Positions 33,975-43,261 of a stretch of DNA of 64,000 nucleotides are shown here, in pieces. The notes under the pieces are model-generated. The model made no database searches, was not told the DNA's origin, and was given only the letters and a program-made list of their open reading frames with translations. The position numbers and the translations under genes are program-made. The stretch comes from an uncultured Myxococcales bacterium (GTDB taxonomy: Bacteria > Myxococcota_A > UBA9042), in contig CAIYBN010000115.1 in assembly GCA_903924465.1 (NCBI GenBank), positions 38,003 to 102,002 on the forward strand. Direction: 5' to 3'. Position 1 is the first letter of the stretch, and every line of letters begins with the position of its first letter.

Positions 33975-36224
33975 ATGACCAGTACCCCGGCTGAGCCCCG
34001 TTTTCCAGCCGATTGGCCGCAGGCCGGTGCGATTGACCTTGCGATTCATGATCTTCCACATGCGTCGTCGACGACCGAGTGGTGGTACCTGAACTGTCAC
34101 GTTGAGACCGTCGCGGGGCGGAAGCTCTCGCTCTTCGCGTCGTTCTTTACAATTGTCAACGCGTACGACGAGGTCACCAAGCAGCCGCATTATGCGTACA
34201 GTTGCACGTGGGCGCTGAGCGAGCCGGCCCGGCAGTTGTACATTTCTGAGTCGCTGGTCGACAAGAAAGCCGCGCAACTGGGCTTGAAGAAGATGGAGCG
34301 CGGCGAAGGCTCCTCGGACAGTCGGCTGCAGCGCGCGATGCGCGAAGTCCTGGAGCGGGGCCGTGTGCCGCATCCGGATATTCCGTTCGTCCGCGATCCT
34401 TTCGTTTCCTGGCAAAAGCTGGAGTTGGATTTCGACGGCAACCAACTGCGCAAGAACGACGACGGCACCTACACGTTGGAGTTGCGGCAGAACGACGGCG
34501 GCCACGGCGCGTCGCTCGTGTTCACGCCGAAGAAGGCGCCGATGCGTCATGGCGTCGATGGCGTGGTCCGCGGCGCGCACGGCGAGGACATGTTCTACTA
34601 CTTCATGCCTCGCTGCGATGTGACTGGCACCATTCGGCTTCCCGGCGGCGACGAATCGATCAAAGCGGCGCAAGGCTGGTACGATCACGAATTCGGCCGC
34701 CACGCCAAGATGACCGAGAAAAAGCAGGAAGGCGAGGACATCGGCTGGACCTGGCTTGGCGCACAGTTGGACGACAACACAGAGATTTCCGCCTACGCGC
34801 TGGTGCAGGAAGACACGCGGCAGTTCATGGATGCCCGCACGATCGTGATCTGGCCCGACGGCACGCGCGGCGAGTACGCGGACACGAAGCTCACGCCTGC
34901 GGGCAACTGGTGCAGCACGCGCACGTTTGCCGAATACCCGACGGCCTGGACGCTGGAAGTGCCGTCGATTGGCCTGAAATGCGCGCTCGTGGCCGATTTT
35001 GACGATCAGGAATTCATCACGCTCATTTCCAAGCCTGGCTTCTGGGAAGGCCGCTGCACGGTGAAGGCCGAGCTTCGCGGCAAGTCGGTGACCGGCTTGG
35101 GCTACCTGGAGCGCAGCGGGCAGAACGACATCGACAACCTCGACCAATTCTTCGGCGCCGTGGGCAAGCAGGTCCGCAAGTCGATCAACAATGTGATGCC
35201 GTTGCAGCCAAACGCGGAAGAGGCGTTGGCGCTGATCGCCGGTCCCGACCGCCCGCAGGCGATCGACGGCGTGGACATCCAGCAGTTCGCGGACAACATC
35301 ATCAAGCCGATCCGCGAAATTACCGATCGCGGCGGCAAGTCCTGGCGCAGCTATGCCGCGCTGGCGTGCTGCGATGTGGTCGGCGGTGATTCACGGCAGT
35401 TCGTGCAGTGGTTGGCGATGCCGGAGCTGATGCACGTTGGCTCGCTGATCGTCGACGATGTGCAGGACAAGTCCCTGGTGCGGCGCGGCGGTCCGACGGC
35501 ACACTTGATTTACGGCGAAGCGATTGCGATCAACGCAGGCACGGCGGCGTACTTTCTCGGCCAAAAGCTGCTGCATTCCGACCACATGTCGGATCGCGAC
35601 AAGTTGCGCATTTACGATTTGTACTTCGAGACCCTGCGGGCGGGTCACGCGGGCCAGGCCTTGGATATTGCCGGGATCGACGATGCGATGCCAGCCGCGG
35701 TGGAGTCGGGAGACGGGCTGTTCCTGGAAAGGCGCGTGCTGGCCGTTCACCGTCTGAAGACGGCTGTACCGGCGGCGACCTTGGCGCGCATGGGCGCTAT
35801 CGCCGGCAACGGCACGGAGGCGCAGATCGACGGCGTCGGCAACTTCTTTGAGTCCATCGGCCTCGCGTTTCAGATCATCGACGATGTGCTGAATTTGCGC
35901 GGTTTCAAAGGCGATTTGAAGTCGCGCGGCGAAGACATCGCGCACGGCAAGGTGACGCTGCCGGTGGCCAAGGCGATTGGCGCGCTGCCGCTGGCGGATC
36001 GTCGGTGGCTCTGGCAGACGGTTCAGTCGAAGCCGCAGGATCGGGAGACGATCGACGCCGTGATCGCCAAGCTCGAAGCCTGCCACGCGATCGATGCGTG
36101 CGAAATTCAGGCGCGTGCGATGGTGGAAGCGGCGTGGCAGAAGCTGGAGCCGCTGGTCATCGATACCCTGCCGAAGCTGATGCTGCGGGCTTTTGGCTGG
36201 TACGTGTTGGAACGCCATTACTGA
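33975..36224 (+). CDS. Fusion of AttH/CrtC-type lipocalin-like domain with GGPP-synthase-like prenyltransferase
   Basis: Two families are joined in one 749-residue frame. The N-terminal ~385 residues are like AttH/CrtC (carotenoid 1,2-hydratase superfamily): LPHASSTTEWWYLNCHV (TEWWY at 34-38), GWYDHEFG (234-241), and FWEGRCTVKAEL with GLGYLERSG. The C-terminal part is a trans-isoprenyl diphosphate synthase: GGKSWR (453-458), LIVDDVQDKSLVRRGGPTAH with DDVQD (494-498), GQALDI, and IIDDVLN (636-640), where the second aspartate motif ends in Asn. The LVRRGGPTAHLIYG context resembles eukaryote-type GGPP synthases. Start ATG 33975 has GGAG; the frame is open to 33903. There is no signal peptide, so it should be cytosolic. 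A role in carotenoid or other isoprenoid synthesis is inferred. Confidence 0.85.
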   Translation: MTSTPAEPRFPADWPQAGAIDLAIHDLPHASSTTEWWYLNCHVETVAGRKLSLFASFFTIVNAYDEVTKQPHYAYSCTWALSEPARQLYISESLVDKKAAQLGLKKMERGEGSSDSRLQRAMREVLERGRVPHPDIPFVRDPFVSWQKLELDFDGNQLRKNDDGTYTLELRQNDGGHGASLVFTPKKAPMRHGVDGVVRGAHGEDMFYYFMPRCDVTGTIRLPGGDESIKAAQGWYDHEFGRHAKMTEKKQEGEDIGWTWLGAQLDDNTEISAYALVQEDTRQFMDARTIVIWPDGTRGEYADTKLTPAGNWCSTRTFAEYPTAWTLEVPSIGLKCALVADFDDQEFITLISKPGFWEGRCTVKAELRGKSVTGLGYLERSGQNDIDNLDQFFGAVGKQVRKSINNVMPLQPNAEEALALIAGPDRPQAIDGVDIQQFADNIIKPIREITDRGGKSWRSYAALACCDVVGGDSRQFVQWLAMPELMHVGSLIVDDVQDKSLVRRGGPTAHLIYGEAIAINAGTAAYFLGQKLLHSDHMSDRDKLRIYDLYFETLRAGHAGQALDIAGIDDAMPAAVESGDGLFLERRVLAVHRLKTAVPAATLARMGAIAGNGTEAQIDGVGNFFESIGLAFQIIDDVLNLRGFKGDLKSRGEDIAHGKVTLPVAKAIGALPLADRRWLWQTVQSKPQDRETIDAVIAKLEACHAIDACEIQARAMVEAAWQKLEPLVIDTLPKLMLRAFGWYVLERHY

Positions 36225-36230
36225 TCTGCG

Positions 36231-36815
36231 CTAGCGGCCGCCGCGCAACTTGTCCGCAAGCCGCACCAGCTCCGTGCCTTGGCGCGACAATTGCTCAGCA
36301 AGTTTGGGATCCTTGGTCGTGCCATCGGCATCGAAGGCATGGTAAGCGCGCTCGATCGGCACGACCAACGGCAGCGTGATGCCGCGCAGCGCGCGAACGA
36401 TGTGCTCCATCGCGTTGATCGCCTGTATGGCCTGCACGCCGCCGGCGGTCGCGATGAGCGCCACGACTTTGTCGGTCAAATACGGCGGTTCGTCTTTGCC
36501 GAGCAGTTCCAACCAATCGATTGCATTCTTGAATGCCCCGCTTACCGAGCCGTGATAGAGCGGACTGCCCCACACCAGCCCGTCGGCCGCACGCACCGCG
36601 CGCGTGAGGCCCAGAACGGGCTCGGGCGGTGCCTGACCATGGACGTACAGCGGCAGGTTGAGCGACGCGATGTCAAACAGCTCGACCTGCGCGCCCGATC
36701 GGGCTGCGGCATGCAACACGTGATTCAAGGCATGCCGGGTCGACTGACCGCCGTCCAGCGAGCCACCGAGGGCGACGATGTGGGGCTGACGCACGTTCAA
36801 AATCGCATGCCCCAC
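36231..36815 (-). CDS. NADPH-dependent FMN reductase
   Basis: The 194-residue flavodoxin-fold protein has the phosphate loop GGSLDGGQSTRHALNHVL and GSPLYHGSVSGAFKNAIDWL, the signature of SsuE/azoreductase-like reductases that supply reduced FMN or reduce quinones and chromate. It ends six bases from the prenyltransferase fusion stop, in convergent orientation. The start ATG 36815 overlaps the 3' end of the small membrane-protein gene by 19 bases, suggesting co-translation. Confidence 0.88.
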   Translation of the reverse strand: MGHAILNVRQPHIVALGGSLDGGQSTRHALNHVLHAAARSGAQVELFDIASLNLPLYVHGQAPPEPVLGLTRAVRAADGLVWGSPLYHGSVSGAFKNAIDWLELLGKDEPPYLTDKVVALIATAGGVQAIQAINAMEHIVRALRGITLPLVVPIERAYHAFDADGTTKDPKLAEQLSRQGTELVRLADKLRGGR

Positions 36816-36988
36816 TGCGCTCGGTACTGGAACCAGCGTCGTGTGAGGAAGATGGCCAGGCCGACGCCCGCCAGCCCCAAAAACAAGTGCCCGCCGACGA
36901 GCGCCCAGACGGTGCCCACCCAGCCGGCCACGGCGATCCAGCCACGCCGTGCCGCTGTTGCCTTTTGCTGTGCCATCAACTCGCCCAT
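36797..36988 (-). CDS. Small membrane protein upstream of the FMN reductase
   Basis: The 63-residue product has a basic start (MGELMAQQKATAARR) and two closely spaced hydrophobic segments, around WIAVAGWVGTVWALVGG and FLGLAGVGLAIFLTRRW. No family is recognised. ATG 36988 is preceded by GAGGAGGTCG on the minus strand, a strong ribosome-binding site. Translation into the reductase gene by overlap is likely. Confidence 0.6.
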   Translation of the reverse strand: MGELMAQQKATAARRGWIAVAGWVGTVWALVGGHLFLGLAGVGLAIFLTRRWFQYRAQWGMRF

Positions 36989-37325
36989 GGTGTCGACCTC
37001 CTCAGGTTCACGTAGGATGCCGCAAATGTGCGTCTGAATGCTACCCCGGAATCGGCGGTGGCTGCGCGCCGTGCTATCCTGTGCGTCTGATCGCTGATGG
37101 ACGCTGGCTCATCAGCGCACACGGTTCGAGTGGCTCGTCATCACAATTCGAATTCAAGCGATGAATCAAATGAGGATGTCCACGTTGCATGCTTTGTTGC
37201 GTCCAAGACTGGCCGCGGCGCCCTGGGTGGGCAAGAGGGCCGGGAATGGCACAGCGGCTTGACGACATGAAAGACACGGGGCATAGGGCCCACGGACGGC
37301 GGCTGCCGCCAGGTGATATTGCTTG
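36989..37325. other. Divergent intergenic region before the metal-efflux operon
   Basis: No gene is seen in these 337 bases. It holds a perfect 8-bp hairpin, CGCTGATG (37092-37099) with CATCAGCG (37110-37117), the palindrome AATTCGAATT (37145-37154), a promoter-like pair at 37259-37287, and an AGGTGA ribosome-binding site before the outer-membrane-factor gene. No regulator gene for the efflux operon is in the window, so the inverted repeats are candidate operators. Confidence 0.4.
37259..37287 (+). promoter_or_regulatory. Possible promoter of the metal-efflux operon
   Basis: TTGACG (37259-37264, 5/6) is followed after 17 bases by CATAGG (37282-37287, 3/6). It is 38 bases upstream of the ATG. 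The weak -10 would suit a promoter that needs an activator, for example a MerR-like protein, though those prefer longer spacers. Confidence 0.38.
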
Positions 37326-38648
37326 ATGTATCGAAGTTCTCTCCAAGTTTCCCTGATCTGTCTGTGCCTTGCGACCGGTGCGCCGGCGCTGGCGCAACCC
37401 GGCTCGGACGGGCGCGTGCCTGGCCATGCACTGTGGGAGTCCAAAGTCCAAGCAGCCGACCTGCCGACGGGCCGATTTTCGCTGAATCAGGCCACCGACG
37501 CGATGCGTCATGGACACCTGTTGTTGCGCGCCGCGAAGGCCAATTTGCGCGCCGCAGCTGCTGATGTCGTGGGCGCCGGGCTGTGGACGAATCCGGTTGC
37601 GGACGCGTCCTACGGGCGGAGCTTTTCCAATGCACAGAATGACCCGTTTGGCTCCGTGGGCGTTGGCGTGACGCAGTTTCTGGAAACATCGGGTGCGCCA
37701 GACGCCCGGCGTTCCGTGGCAAAGCTGTCGGAGAAAGCCGTCGAGTCGGACAATGAATTGACCTTGCGCCTGCTTGCCTTCGATGTTGAATCGGCTTGCG
37801 TGGCGCTCGCCGCGTCGGCTGTGAAGGTGCAGTTGTACGCGGAAGCCAATGCCGAATTGGATCGCGCGAACCAAATCGTCAGCGCCCGCGTGCGTGCGGG
37901 TGCAGCGCCGCAGTACGACGCATCGCGTATCGCAGTTGCTGTCGCGCAAGCACGTGCCGCGCTCGCGGATGCCCACGCGGATCTGTCCCAGGCGCGTGGC
38001 GACCTGGACGTGGCGGTGGGACCAGATGCGACGCAGTTGCAGGGCCTGCCCGACATCGACCTGTTTGAGATTGCCACGCCCGCGGCGCTCGTGAGTTTGA
38101 CGGACGAGGCGCAGCGCACCCGGCCGGACCTGATTGCGATTCGCGAACGGGCGAAGGCGGCAGAAGCGCAAGTCACGGTCGCACGGCGCAACGTGATGCC
38201 CGGCTTTTCCCTGCGCGGCGGCGTCTATTTTGGCACAACACCCGGTGAATTCGGTGGCACGGTGGGCGTCGGTGTGCCGCTTCCGGTCATCGATCACGGC
38301 CAAGGTGCGGTGAGTGCCGCGTTGGCCCGCGCTGAAGTGGCCAACGCGTTCGCCGACGCGCTCACCCTGCAGGCGCTGCAGCGTGTGGCCGCGTCCTACG
38401 AAGAGACTCAGCGTCGGCGCGAGAATTTCCGGCAGTATCAAGAAACCGGCGTGACGCTCAGTCACGGCATGGTGCAAGAAGCAGAAGCGGGCTATCGCGC
38501 GGGCAAGCTGTCCGTGCTGGAACTGGTCGACGCCTACGTTGCCAAGCGCGATGCGCGGCTGCGGGCGATCGAGCTGGCCAATGATGCCCGTCTTGCGGAG
38601 ATTCGCCTGCGCCGCGCGGTTCAGGCCGGTTCGTCCTCCTTTCAGTAG
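37326..38648 (+). CDS. TolC-family outer-membrane factor of the CzcCBA-type system
   Basis: The 440-residue protein starts with a signal peptide (MYRSSLQVSLICLCLATGAP, cleaved after ALAQ). Two TolC repeats are recognisable, each with long helices and the GxGLWTNPVADASYG-like start, and EAEAGYRAGKLSVLELVDAY near the end. It would form the outer-membrane exit duct for the RND pump encoded downstream. ATG 37326 is chosen over TTG 37323 because AGGTGA lies nine bases upstream. The adaptor gene follows after 126 bases. Confidence 0.9.
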   Translation: MYRSSLQVSLICLCLATGAPALAQPGSDGRVPGHALWESKVQAADLPTGRFSLNQATDAMRHGHLLLRAAKANLRAAAADVVGAGLWTNPVADASYGRSFSNAQNDPFGSVGVGVTQFLETSGAPDARRSVAKLSEKAVESDNELTLRLLAFDVESACVALAASAVKVQLYAEANAELDRANQIVSARVRAGAAPQYDASRIAVAVAQARAALADAHADLSQARGDLDVAVGPDATQLQGLPDIDLFEIATPAALVSLTDEAQRTRPDLIAIRERAKAAEAQVTVARRNVMPGFSLRGGVYFGTTPGEFGGTVGVGVPLPVIDHGQGAVSAALARAEVANAFADALTLQALQRVAASYEETQRRRENFRQYQETGVTLSHGMVQEAEAGYRAGKLSVLELVDAYVAKRDARLRAIELANDARLAEIRLRRAVQAGSSSFQ

Positions 38649-38774
38649 TCATCGCGCGTCCTTGCGGCGCACAAAAACGGTGGTCATCAGGCGTGGCCGC
38701 CCCGAGTCCAAACAATTGATACCGCGGGCAAACGCAGGTCCGGCGCTTCGCTCCATCACATCCCAGGCACAAGC

Positions 38775-39902
38775 ATGAATCGCACCTTCAAACTCCGATC
38801 CCGTTGGCCGCAGTTGCTTCTTGTCGCCGTCGTGGCATTTGGCTGCGAGCGGCTCAAAGCGCCGGAAGTCGCGCCGACCCACGAGCTGCGCAAGGACGGT
38901 TCCGTCGTGCTCAAAGGTGGTTCCGCCGCGTTCGTCAAGGTTGAGGCAGCCCAAGCGGCGACCCACCCGCATTCGCGGACGCTCGTGGCGCGCGTGGCGT
39001 TCGACGAGCGCCGGCTCGCGACGATTGGGCCGCCCGTCTCGGGACGTGTGGCCTCGGTTGAAGTGGTGACGGGCGACAAGGTCAAAAAGGGCGACATCCT
39101 GCTGACCATCCATTCGCCGGACATTGCGGCGGTGCAAGCGCAAGTGGCGGAAGCCCGGTCGGCGCGCATTTTGGCGGACCACACGCTCAAGCGTACCGCT
39201 TCGCTGGTGCGGGACGGCGCCGCGAGTCAGGCGGAATTGCAGCAAGCGCAAGCCCAACAGCAGCAGGCGATGGAAGAAGAACATCGGGCCATTTCCTCGC
39301 TCGCTGCGGTCGGTGGCGGCGATGGTTCGGCCGATTACCACCTGCGCTCGCCGATTGACGGCATCGTGGTGGAACGCCAAGTCGCGGTGGGGCGCGAAGT
39401 GAACGTCGGGCAGGATCAGCCCCTGCTGAGCATCGCGGATTTGGGCAAAGTCTGGGTCATCGCCGACTTGTACGAACAGGATCTGGGGCTGGTGAAGGTC
39501 AATGCACCGGCGACGGTCTTCACCCCAGCGCTGCCCGGCAAGAAGTTTCCGGGGACCATCGTCTACGTCGGTGACGTCGTGGATTCGACGACGCGAGCGA
39601 TGCGGACGCGCATTGAAATCGACAATCCGGACAATATCTTGCGCCCGGGCATGTTTGCCCAGGCGATCGTGGAAACCCAGGCACTCGATGCCGTCGATGT
39701 GCCCGTCAGCGCGGTCCTCGCGCGCCGCGATCAGTTCTTCGTGTTTCTGCAAGCCACCGATGGCAGCTACCACCAGAAGGAGGTCAAAGTCGGCGAGCAG
39801 CAGGGCTTGCACGTGACCATCATCGACGGCGTCAGTCCTGGCGACCGTCTGGTCACCCAGGGCGCGATTCTGTTGGACGCTGAAGCAAACGAGGCACTGT
39901 AA
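38775..39902 (+). CDS. CzcB-type periplasmic adaptor (membrane fusion lipoprotein)
   Basis: The 375-residue protein has a lipoprotein signal ending LVAVVAFGC (Cys24), so it is probably anchored by lipid. The biotinyl-lipoyl hairpin is split as usual: VASVEVVTGDKVKKGD and IDGIVVERQVAVGREVNVGQ, with a helical hairpin between them rich in Gln/Ala (AELQQAQAQQQQAMEEEH). The beta-barrel and membrane-proximal domains follow. No His-rich metal-binding N-terminal extension is seen. It bridges the pump and the outer-membrane factor. Confidence 0.92.
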   Translation: MNRTFKLRSRWPQLLLVAVVAFGCERLKAPEVAPTHELRKDGSVVLKGGSAAFVKVEAAQAATHPHSRTLVARVAFDERRLATIGPPVSGRVASVEVVTGDKVKKGDILLTIHSPDIAAVQAQVAEARSARILADHTLKRTASLVRDGAASQAELQQAQAQQQQAMEEEHRAISSLAAVGGGDGSADYHLRSPIDGIVVERQVAVGREVNVGQDQPLLSIADLGKVWVIADLYEQDLGLVKVNAPATVFTPALPGKKFPGTIVYVGDVVDSTTRAMRTRIEIDNPDNILRPGMFAQAIVETQALDAVDVPVSAVLARRDQFFVFLQATDGSYHQKEVKVGEQQGLHVTIIDGVSPGDRLVTQGAILLDAEANEAL

Positions 39903-39963
39903 ACATGCTGACCTATGTCCAACATCCAGTTCTTCCGGTCAGACCTGTTGCATTTCGGACTGG

Positions 39964-40000
39964 ATCCGCGAGCGAGTTCCGAAGGCGGCACGCCGCGGAT
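39964..40000 (+). promoter_or_regulatory. Hairpin in the adaptor-pump gap
   Basis: ATCCGCG (39964-39970) pairs with CGCGGAT (39994-40000). It lies within the 137-base gap between adaptor and pump genes, which holds no other feature apart from the pump's TCGGAG ribosome-binding site. It may slow read-through or stabilise one mRNA part, to set pump stoichiometry. Confidence 0.25.
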
Positions 40001-40039
40001 GAAAATGGTTTGCTCTCGAACTTCGGTCGGAGTCTATAG

Positions 40040-43000
40040 ATGATTCGCGGTATCGTCGATTTCGCGCTTCGTCAGCGCATCTTCATTGTCATCGCAGCGC
40101 TGATCTCAGTGGTGATGGGCATTGCTGCGTTCATTCGCCTGCCGATCGAAGCCTATCCGGACGTGGCTGACACGTGGGTGCAGATCATCACGCAATGGCC
40201 TGGCCACGCGGCGGAGGAGGTCGAGCGGCAGATCACGCTGCCGACCGAACGCGTGATGAACGGCGTGCCCAAACAGACGGCGCTGCGGTCGACGTCGATC
40301 GCCGGCCTGTCCGTCGTGACACTGATCTTTGACGACGGGACGGACAACTATTTCGCCCGGCAGCAGGTGCTGGAACGGTTGGGCAACATCGACCTGCCTC
40401 CGGGCGCGTCGAATGGTTTGGGGCCGCTGTCGAGTCCGGTGGGCGAAATTCTTCGTTACAACATCGTGAATTGCGCGGTGACGCGGACGGCGGAGTGCAC
40501 CGACGAGGACGTCAAGGTGCCGCCGAAGTCGCTGAGCGAGCTCAAGGATCTGGAAACCTGGCTGGTGGAGCGTGAGTTGCTGGCGACGCCTGGCGTGGCG
40601 GATGTCGCGGCGTTTGGCGGCACGGTCAAGCAGTTCCAGGTGCTCATCGATCCCGCGCTCTTGGCGGCGCATCACCTGTCGATTCAGGATGTTCAAGACG
40701 CGCTGTCGGCCGCCAACAGCAACGCCGGTGGCGGTGTGGTGCGGTTTGGCACGGCGTCCCTGAATGTGCGCGGCATCGGACTGTTGACGCCGGAGCAGAT
40801 CGCCGACGTCGCGATTTCCGAGAAAGACGGCACGCCCGTGCGCGTGCGTCACGTGGCCCAAGTGCAGGTGGGCTATCAACCGCGTCTCGGTCGCGTGTCG
40901 ATCGACGACGAAAAGGACGTGGTCAAGGCGACGGTGTTGATGCGCACCGGTGAGCAGACGCAACAGGTTCTCACGCGGTTGCACACCCGAATCGACGAAG
41001 TCAATGCGACCGTGCTGCCGCGCGGTGTGAAGCTTCATCCTCACCATGATCGCACCGAGTTGATGCACCTGACGACCCACACCGTGATGGACAACCTCGC
41101 GGAAGGCATCGGTTTGGTCACGCTGATCCTGTTCATTTTCCTGGGCAACGTGCGGGCCGCGCTGATTGTCGCCGTGACCATTCCGCTCTCGCTGCTGATC
41201 GCATTCATCTTCATGGACGCCGCGAAAATTCCCGCGAACCTGCTTTCCATCGGTGCGGTCGATTTCGGCATGATTGTCGATGGTTCGATCGTCATGGTGG
41301 AAAATATCTTCCGCTTATTAGCGGAGAAGCAGGAGCACGGCGAGAAATACGATCTGGGCGAACTTGTGCGAAGTGCCTCGCGGGAAGTTGCGCGGCCGAT
41401 CGTGTTTGCCATTGCCATCATCGTGACTGCGTATCTGCCGATCTTCACGTTGCAACGCGTCGAGGGCAAGCTGTTCTCGGCGATGGCTTGGACGGTTGCG
41501 TTCGCGCTCGGCGGCGCGCTCTTGCTCGCCATCACCGTCGTCCCGGTCCTATGTACCTTTCTCTTCCGCGGAAAGGTCAAGGAATTCAACAACCCACTGC
41601 TGGCGCTGATGCGCTGGGTCTATCTGCCCATCCTGAAGCGGTCGTTGAAAGTGCCGCGTACTGTCTTCGTCGTCGCCGCGCTGCTGATCGGCGCTGATGC
41701 CGTGATGGCGAGTCGCATTGGTTCCGAGTTTCTGCCGCACTTGGACGAAGGCGCGTTGTGGGTGCGCGTGTCGATGCCAGCCAACATTTCCTTGCCGGAA
41801 GCCGAGCAGATGGTCGATGGCCGACATACCGGTGGCGAGAACGTTCCGGGCCTGCGGGAAATCCTGCGGAAGTTTCCCGAAGTCCGGATGATATCGACGC
41901 AGATCGGTCGCAACGATGACGGCACGGACCCGACGGGCTTCTACAACGCTGAATTCCTGCTGCTGCTGACGGATCACACGGTCTGGCGGCCACAGTTTCA
42001 CGGCAACAAGGACTTGCTGATCAGCGCGATGTCGAATGCGCTGGCCGTGGTTCCGGGCGTCGAAATCGGATTTTCCCAGCCGATCTCGGACAACATCGAA
42101 GAGGCGGTGTCGGGCGTCAAAGGGCAACTGGCGGTCAAGATCACCGGCAATGATCTGAATGCGCTCGATGAACTGGCCCGGCGGACGGCGCACGCGATGA
42201 AGGACGTGCCTGGCGTGGAAGATCTCGGCATCTTTAGAGAGTTGGGGCAGTCGAACGTGAACATCGCGATTGCCCGCGAGCGTGCGGAGCGTTACGGGCT
42301 GTCGGTGCAGGACGTGGAATCGGTTGTGGAAGCGGGCATTGGCGGCAGGCCGGTGACGCAAATCGTGGAAGGTGAGCGACGTCACGATTTGGTGGTGCGC
42401 TACGCGGAGGACAAACGCGACGACATTGACGCGATCCGCCGGATGCCGGTGCCGTTGAAAGAAGGCGTGACCATTCCGCTGGCGATGGTGGCGGATGTAA
42501 CGGTGCAAGGTGGCGCCAACCGCATCTTCCGCGAAGCAAACCGCCGGTATATTGCCATCAAATTCAGCGTGCGCGACCGCGATTTGGGCTCCGCTGTCGC
42601 CGACGCGCAAGCGGCAGTCGACAAGGCCGTGAAGCTGCCGAATGGCTACTCGATGTCCTGGGCCGGCGAGTTCGAGTCCGCCCGGCGTGCCGGCAAGCGT
42701 CTGGCGATCGTGATACCGCTGACCGTGCTTGCCATCTTTGCGATCTTGCTGGTGATGTTCCGGCGGATGCGGGAGTCGTCGATCATTTTGGTCAACGTGC
42801 TTCTGACCTCACCTTTTGGCGGTCTCGCGGCGCTGCTGATGACCAATACCAGTTTCTCCGTGTCCTCCGGCGTCGGCTTTCTGGCCCTCTTTGGCGTGTC
42901 CGTGCAGACAGGCGTGATCTTGATTGCCTACATCAACGAACTGCGCGCAGAGGGCATGCATCTGGATGAAGCCATCCTGCGTGCTGCCGATCTGCGCTTG

Positions 43001-43261
43001 CGGCCGGTCACGATGACGGCGCTGGTCGCCACGCTGGGTCTGCTGCCCGCCGCGCTGTCCACGGGTATCGGCTCGGATTCGCAGAAACCGCTGGCTATCG
43101 TCGTTGTCGGTGGTCTCGTCTCGTCGTTGGCGCTGTCTTTGGGGATGCTGCCGCTGCTGTACAAGCTGTTTGCGCCCAAGGACATGCCCAAGGATGGCGC
43201 CTTGCTGCCGCACACGCAGGAGCCGTATCACGAGCCGGAGATGATGCCCCTGCCGGATTGA
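40040..43261 (+). CDS. czcA: CzcA-type heavy-metal efflux RND permease
   Basis: This is a full-length HME-RND proton antiporter of 1073 residues with 12 predicted TM helices. The TM4 motif AVDFGMIVDGSIVMVENIF has the DFGxxxDG...E signature of the Zn/Co/Cd/Ni subgroup, unlike Cu/Ag pumps. FIRLPIEAYPDVADTWVQI and TLPTERVMNGVP are typical N-terminal strings. A small insertion with two cysteines (NCAVTRTAEC, before DEDVKVPPKSLSE) sits in the porter domain where most relatives are shorter. It is encoded with its outer-membrane factor and adaptor. The gene abuts the channel gene on the other strand with no gap. Confidence 0.94.
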   Translation: MIRGIVDFALRQRIFIVIAALISVVMGIAAFIRLPIEAYPDVADTWVQIITQWPGHAAEEVERQITLPTERVMNGVPKQTALRSTSIAGLSVVTLIFDDGTDNYFARQQVLERLGNIDLPPGASNGLGPLSSPVGEILRYNIVNCAVTRTAECTDEDVKVPPKSLSELKDLETWLVERELLATPGVADVAAFGGTVKQFQVLIDPALLAAHHLSIQDVQDALSAANSNAGGGVVRFGTASLNVRGIGLLTPEQIADVAISEKDGTPVRVRHVAQVQVGYQPRLGRVSIDDEKDVVKATVLMRTGEQTQQVLTRLHTRIDEVNATVLPRGVKLHPHHDRTELMHLTTHTVMDNLAEGIGLVTLILFIFLGNVRAALIVAVTIPLSLLIAFIFMDAAKIPANLLSIGAVDFGMIVDGSIVMVENIFRLLAEKQEHGEKYDLGELVRSASREVARPIVFAIAIIVTAYLPIFTLQRVEGKLFSAMAWTVAFALGGALLLAITVVPVLCTFLFRGKVKEFNNPLLALMRWVYLPILKRSLKVPRTVFVVAALLIGADAVMASRIGSEFLPHLDEGALWVRVSMPANISLPEAEQMVDGRHTGGENVPGLREILRKFPEVRMISTQIGRNDDGTDPTGFYNAEFLLLLTDHTVWRPQFHGNKDLLISAMSNALAVVPGVEIGFSQPISDNIEEAVSGVKGQLAVKITGNDLNALDELARRTAHAMKDVPGVEDLGIFRELGQSNVNIAIARERAERYGLSVQDVESVVEAGIGGRPVTQIVEGERRHDLVVRYAEDKRDDIDAIRRMPVPLKEGVTIPLAMVADVTVQGGANRIFREANRRYIAIKFSVRDRDLGSAVADAQAAVDKAVKLPNGYSMSWAGEFESARRAGKRLAIVIPLTVLAIFAILLVMFRRMRESSIILVNVLLTSPFGGLAALLMTNTSFSVSSGVGFLALFGVSVQTGVILIAYINELRAEGMHLDEAILRAADLRLRPVTMTALVATLGLLPAALSTGIGSDSQKPLAIVVVGGLVSSLALSLGMLPLLYKLFAPKDMPKDGALLPHTQEPYHEPEMMPLPD

